Of a DNA stretch of 64,000 nucleotides, positions 60,502-64,000 are shown piece by piece. Origin of the DNA: Taenia hydatigena (Eukaryota > Platyhelminthes > Cestoda > Cyclophyllidea > Taeniidae). The translations under genes were made by a program, and so were the position numbers. The first letter of the stretch is position 1. Every line of letters begins with the position of its first letter. Location: positions 14,482,295-14,546,294 of the forward strand of contig JADWOT020000001.1 in NCBI GenBank assembly GCA_036345935.2. The letters run 5' to 3'. The notes beneath the pieces are model-generated. The model saw only the letters and a list, made by a program, of their open reading frames with translations, did not search any database and was not told the DNA's origin.

Positions 60502-63500
60502 TCGCTTTTATATGATAGAAAACTGATTCAGACGCATTGTGAGTAGAAACAGGCGAAAGGTCTGAAGAAGGTAGCCGGCCGCTTCACTGGCTTAGCCAGA
60601 CTCAAAGATTATTGCGTTGAAGTTGTGCAGTGGAAAACCGTCATGATAAAATCATCCACCTTCAGCCTGAACAAACGATGCAGGGATGCATCGCCCTTAA
60701 ACCGTCAAGAAAAAGCGTAATTTTAGTGTCAATTTAGGAAAATGGTTTAAGATCCTGCAATTAGGCCATTGCCTTCCATCGTGTGTGACAGGAAATGAGA
60801 TAAATGAAATGTGCTGTAAGATGTGTAGAGGGAGAACGAATGTAGAGTAATAAAAGCAAGGAAATGAGCGGAGATGAATCAGGGCACCTTAAGTTTGCCA
60901 TTACAGATGGATGTGCCTATGGATAGTCTGCTTGGCAGAAACGTCGAAGGTTAAATAGAATGCACGTCGGGGGAGGGATTGGACTGATTTCACCTCGATA
61001 TCTACACATTGCGCCTTTGTTCGTCGCCTAGTTTTGATTGCGCCCTTGATCTGCGGCATTGCAACTTGACTATGTAACTTCTTGATGTTACGCGACGCTT
61101 TCACGTCTTGAATACCAAAACTGAGGCCAGACATGACTTCTGATCACCACCAATGGTGATTACTCGCCTTCAAATATCTGAGTCAGCATCTTGTGAATGA
61201 GGAAAGTGGAGTGTGGAGATGATTGCTGATTTAAAGGATTTAGTTTGACTCATCTAGTCACTGCCATGGCAGGTCCAACCACAGTGACGGTTCAAAGACA
61301 TCGTTGCACCAGCTACGAATGAACACGCATGCATCAAACAGAGGCGGTTTGCGGCGCAATGCTTGAAATGCTTATTCCATTGTGTAAATGCTCTTTCGCG
61401 TGCTTTGCATACAGCAGTCCTAATGCATAAGTTGAAGCAAGTATTTGCTGAAACAGGCAATGAAGCAAGAAACGATGAGGAATTCGCGCATGGAAGACAT
61501 TGCAGCGGCCAAATCTTTGACCTATTGCATGTGAGCGTGGGTGTGGTTGCGAAATGGGGATGTCGTAGCTCATAGGCATAAGTGATTCCTGATCCTTCTC
61601 CCTTGAGAAGCTAAACATCTTACAATGCAAGTTAGTATCAGAGCTGCTGGTCTTCTCTGCCAAACATGTGGGCAGAATTCCTGTCTAGGCTAATCACAAC
61701 TGCAGTCAACTGCAACCAATCCTTTCTCATGCGGTCCAAGCAAACAAGAAGTGTGGAGTTTTAGTGCTCTGTTCTGCATCCCATGTACCTAAGGTCTATC
61801 AAGAATAGCATTTGCATTCTATTTAATGAGTAGCTCATTATTTTGATTTTGCGGCTAAATGCGTTTAACGCGACCTACTGACACATTAGCTGTTGACCAA
61901 CACGCAGTACACGCACGCACAATTCTGACATGCTAAGTACATCCGTTTCCACGGCTGTGATGACAGAAGGGAGTTAAATAGGCCTCAAACCTTGTTCGAC
62001 GTAACGTGGCATTGTCGTGGTTCCCACACCTCCATTGCATTATAGATATTTGTCCCCAAAACACCAAGACATTTTGTTAGTCCAAAGCCATGCTTATTCG
62101 TTTCAAACAATGAACAATGAGTAAGGCTTCACATAAATTGAAATTTGAGGGCTTGCACAGCTTTTGAGTGGCATGCAATTGTCAGGTAGGATAAATAGCA
62201 CATAAAGTGACAAGGAGGCTTGTGATGCCATCAATGTTTGCAGCAACATCAGTGGCATTTGAAGAGAGGCTACTTTTATAAAACAGAAGTCATCATAGTT
62301 ACTACTGCGGTGTCCCTACGTCTTTGTGAATTAGATCGTATTCGGTGATTGTAATGTCATGTCCATAGTTGGGCAGTGAAGATTGGCGGAGGGTGGTTGA
62401 GGTCTAACAAAAGTTGCTGCCCTACCACCATGCCTTTGGGCATCCCAAATGGGCTGAGCAGGCTGGTCACATCAACTTGCGCAGTAGACCTCCGCTTACA
62501 GATGCCAATCACAATCTGTGGGCTCAAAGAAACGCTAAGTTGACAACTTACAAGTGTGCGTCAAAAAACAGACTAACTTAATGTTCTTGATTTTGACGAA
62601 GCTCAGGCATTCATTTTTCCATTGCGCGTTTCGCAACATAAACGTCTGTCAAATATCGGGCACACAATCTCCAACAAACATTTAAGCGATCTTCATTGCC
62701 AGACACGTAGTATCAAAACTCGCGATAATCTTGGCAAACACTTTCTAATCATCTGTCTTTTCATCCAAATTCCTTGACAGGATAGCGATAATTACAATCT
62801 GATGTGGTGTAATGACGTCCAGAAACCTCAGCAGAACATCCTTGGAAGTAAATCTCGGGTCCGTGAGGGAAAGAATTGATTACTGTGGGCTAAAAATTGT
62901 GCGGGGAATTCCGCTTTCTTCACGCAATATCATACAATTCGAAGTGGATTTTGGGTGGCAAGAGATAAAGCGCCAGAGAACAGCACTCTGCACGAGTACC
63001 TCTTGAGTTATTTCCAAGACTAAATGTACCGAATCGATGCTTGTGAGTATCGCCGTGTTGACAGAATCCATCTCCAGCCAGGAATGCTGCTGCAGGTGTT
63101 CACCAAGTTCTCCACATCAAAGATTTTGCATATGCTAATTGCCAACTGGAGCAGAAGGTCAGTGATTCTGATTTGTTTTAAAGAGAATAACAAATTATGC
63201 CAACGTCATTGACATAGGAATGAAACAAGAAATGTGATGTAGAATGAGACATGCAGGGACATGAATGAGAGGTGGAAAAGCTGATAGTGTAGTGCCGAAG
63301 TCCAAATACTGCGGGCTCGGAAAGGGGATAGAAGGGAAGGAGGAGAAGGAATTGGATTGATCTTACAATGCCGTTAACATAATGGATCCATTCGTGTCGT
63401 TTTGTGCGAATGTCACGCAATCGCCTCACCTCAACCGCCAGCATACTCGGATGGCGATGGATTCTGTCAACTCAACGATTCTCGCAAACATTGCTTCAGA

Positions 63501-64000
63501 ACATCGAATCTTGAAAACGGCTCAACGTGTACTTGTGCCAAATGCCATTCTCTGATTCCAAATGACAGCTATCCCTCAGCTGTAAGAAGTCATTAGATAC
63601 GAATGGTGGGACCTCATCCAGCTCATTTAGGTAAACTATCGTCATGGTCACACTGCTTTCCTGTTAGAGATTCGAATTTAGGAAATGGGCAGAAGAGAAG
63701 CAGACTACATTGCCGTTTTGAAGTCATCCACTGTCTTTTAGACTTTGTGGCGCAGCAGCCACTCTCTGCCGCCATATGCAAACCGCACTGATTAGGCTGG
63801 TTGCTAAGCATTTTATGCAACACCCTGATGACATTTATGCTTGTGATGGGAGTGGTCTCAAGCACAACACTGATTCGGAATACAGGTTAATTCTAAGCTG
63901 AAGTTGTGCAAGAATCAACGGCAATTCAGTAATGTGTTAGCAGGAGAATTTGTCAATAATTTATCAAGCCTAGCTATTTGATTGATTCCACTCAAATGCA
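60502..64000. other. Weak exon candidates only
   Basis: The best candidate is minus-strand 63,463-63,367, between TTGACAG and a GTAAGA donor, reading MLAVEVRRLRDIRTKRHEW then IHYVNGI. Frames at 62,812-63,212 (plus), 62,880-63,071 (minus) and 61,334-61,663 (minus) have no domain. No repeat match to the rest of the window was found. Confidence 0.3.

Overview
The window reads as nuclear DNA of an animal, most likely an invertebrate with a repeat-rich genome. Three replication-dependent histone genes (two H2A, one H2B) are intronless and end in the metazoan 3' stem-loop rather than a poly(A) signal. Other coding traces are short exons with GT/AG borders, including introns of about 40 nt. Histone wording and mini-introns are compatible with a flatworm, but no marker fixes the species. 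Gene density is low; most long open frames in the window are chance or antisense.

Layout. 1.1-2.0 kb: a decayed AGC-type protein kinase on the minus strand. 2.9-9.5 kb: an inverted pair of dispersed repeats around two candidate exons (4.7 and 4.9 kb). 10.1-10.8 kb: a phase-consistent three-exon unknown gene on the minus strand. 13.0-15.5 kb: a composite repeat that recurs inverted at 56.8-58.9 kb. 21.0-21.6 kb: the C-terminal exons of a spermidine synthase. 25.1-27.25 kb: a broken Ty3/gypsy pol. 27.63-28.55 kb: an intact-looking short non-autonomous LTR element with target-site duplication, PBS and PPT. 28.9-29.3 kb: a possible SLC22-type transporter fragment.

30.9-37.1 kb is the centrepiece: a large inverted repeat (arms about 2.1 kb, spacer about 2.0 kb) with one H2A gene in each arm, transcribed away from the centre, and a single H2B gene in the spacer. 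About 1 kb of each arm, covering H2A and its promoter, looks identical, while the outer arms and inner ends have diverged. This pattern suggests arm-to-arm gene conversion. A four-exon unknown gene follows at 37.5-38.6 kb.

40.0-42.3 kb is a near-perfect 1.13-kb tandem duplication. 43.98-44.63 kb is a foldback (hairpin) element whose arm also occurs alone at 7.5 kb. Further repeat pairs link 15.7 with 45.0 kb, 19.7 with 55.7 kb and 53.0 with 54.6 kb. A 100-base run of N (assembly gap) lies at 59,999-60,098. The rest is intergenic or intronic sequence with a few weak exon candidates. The only genes that clearly work together are the H2A and H2B genes, which supply the H2A-H2B dimer of the nucleosome in S phase.
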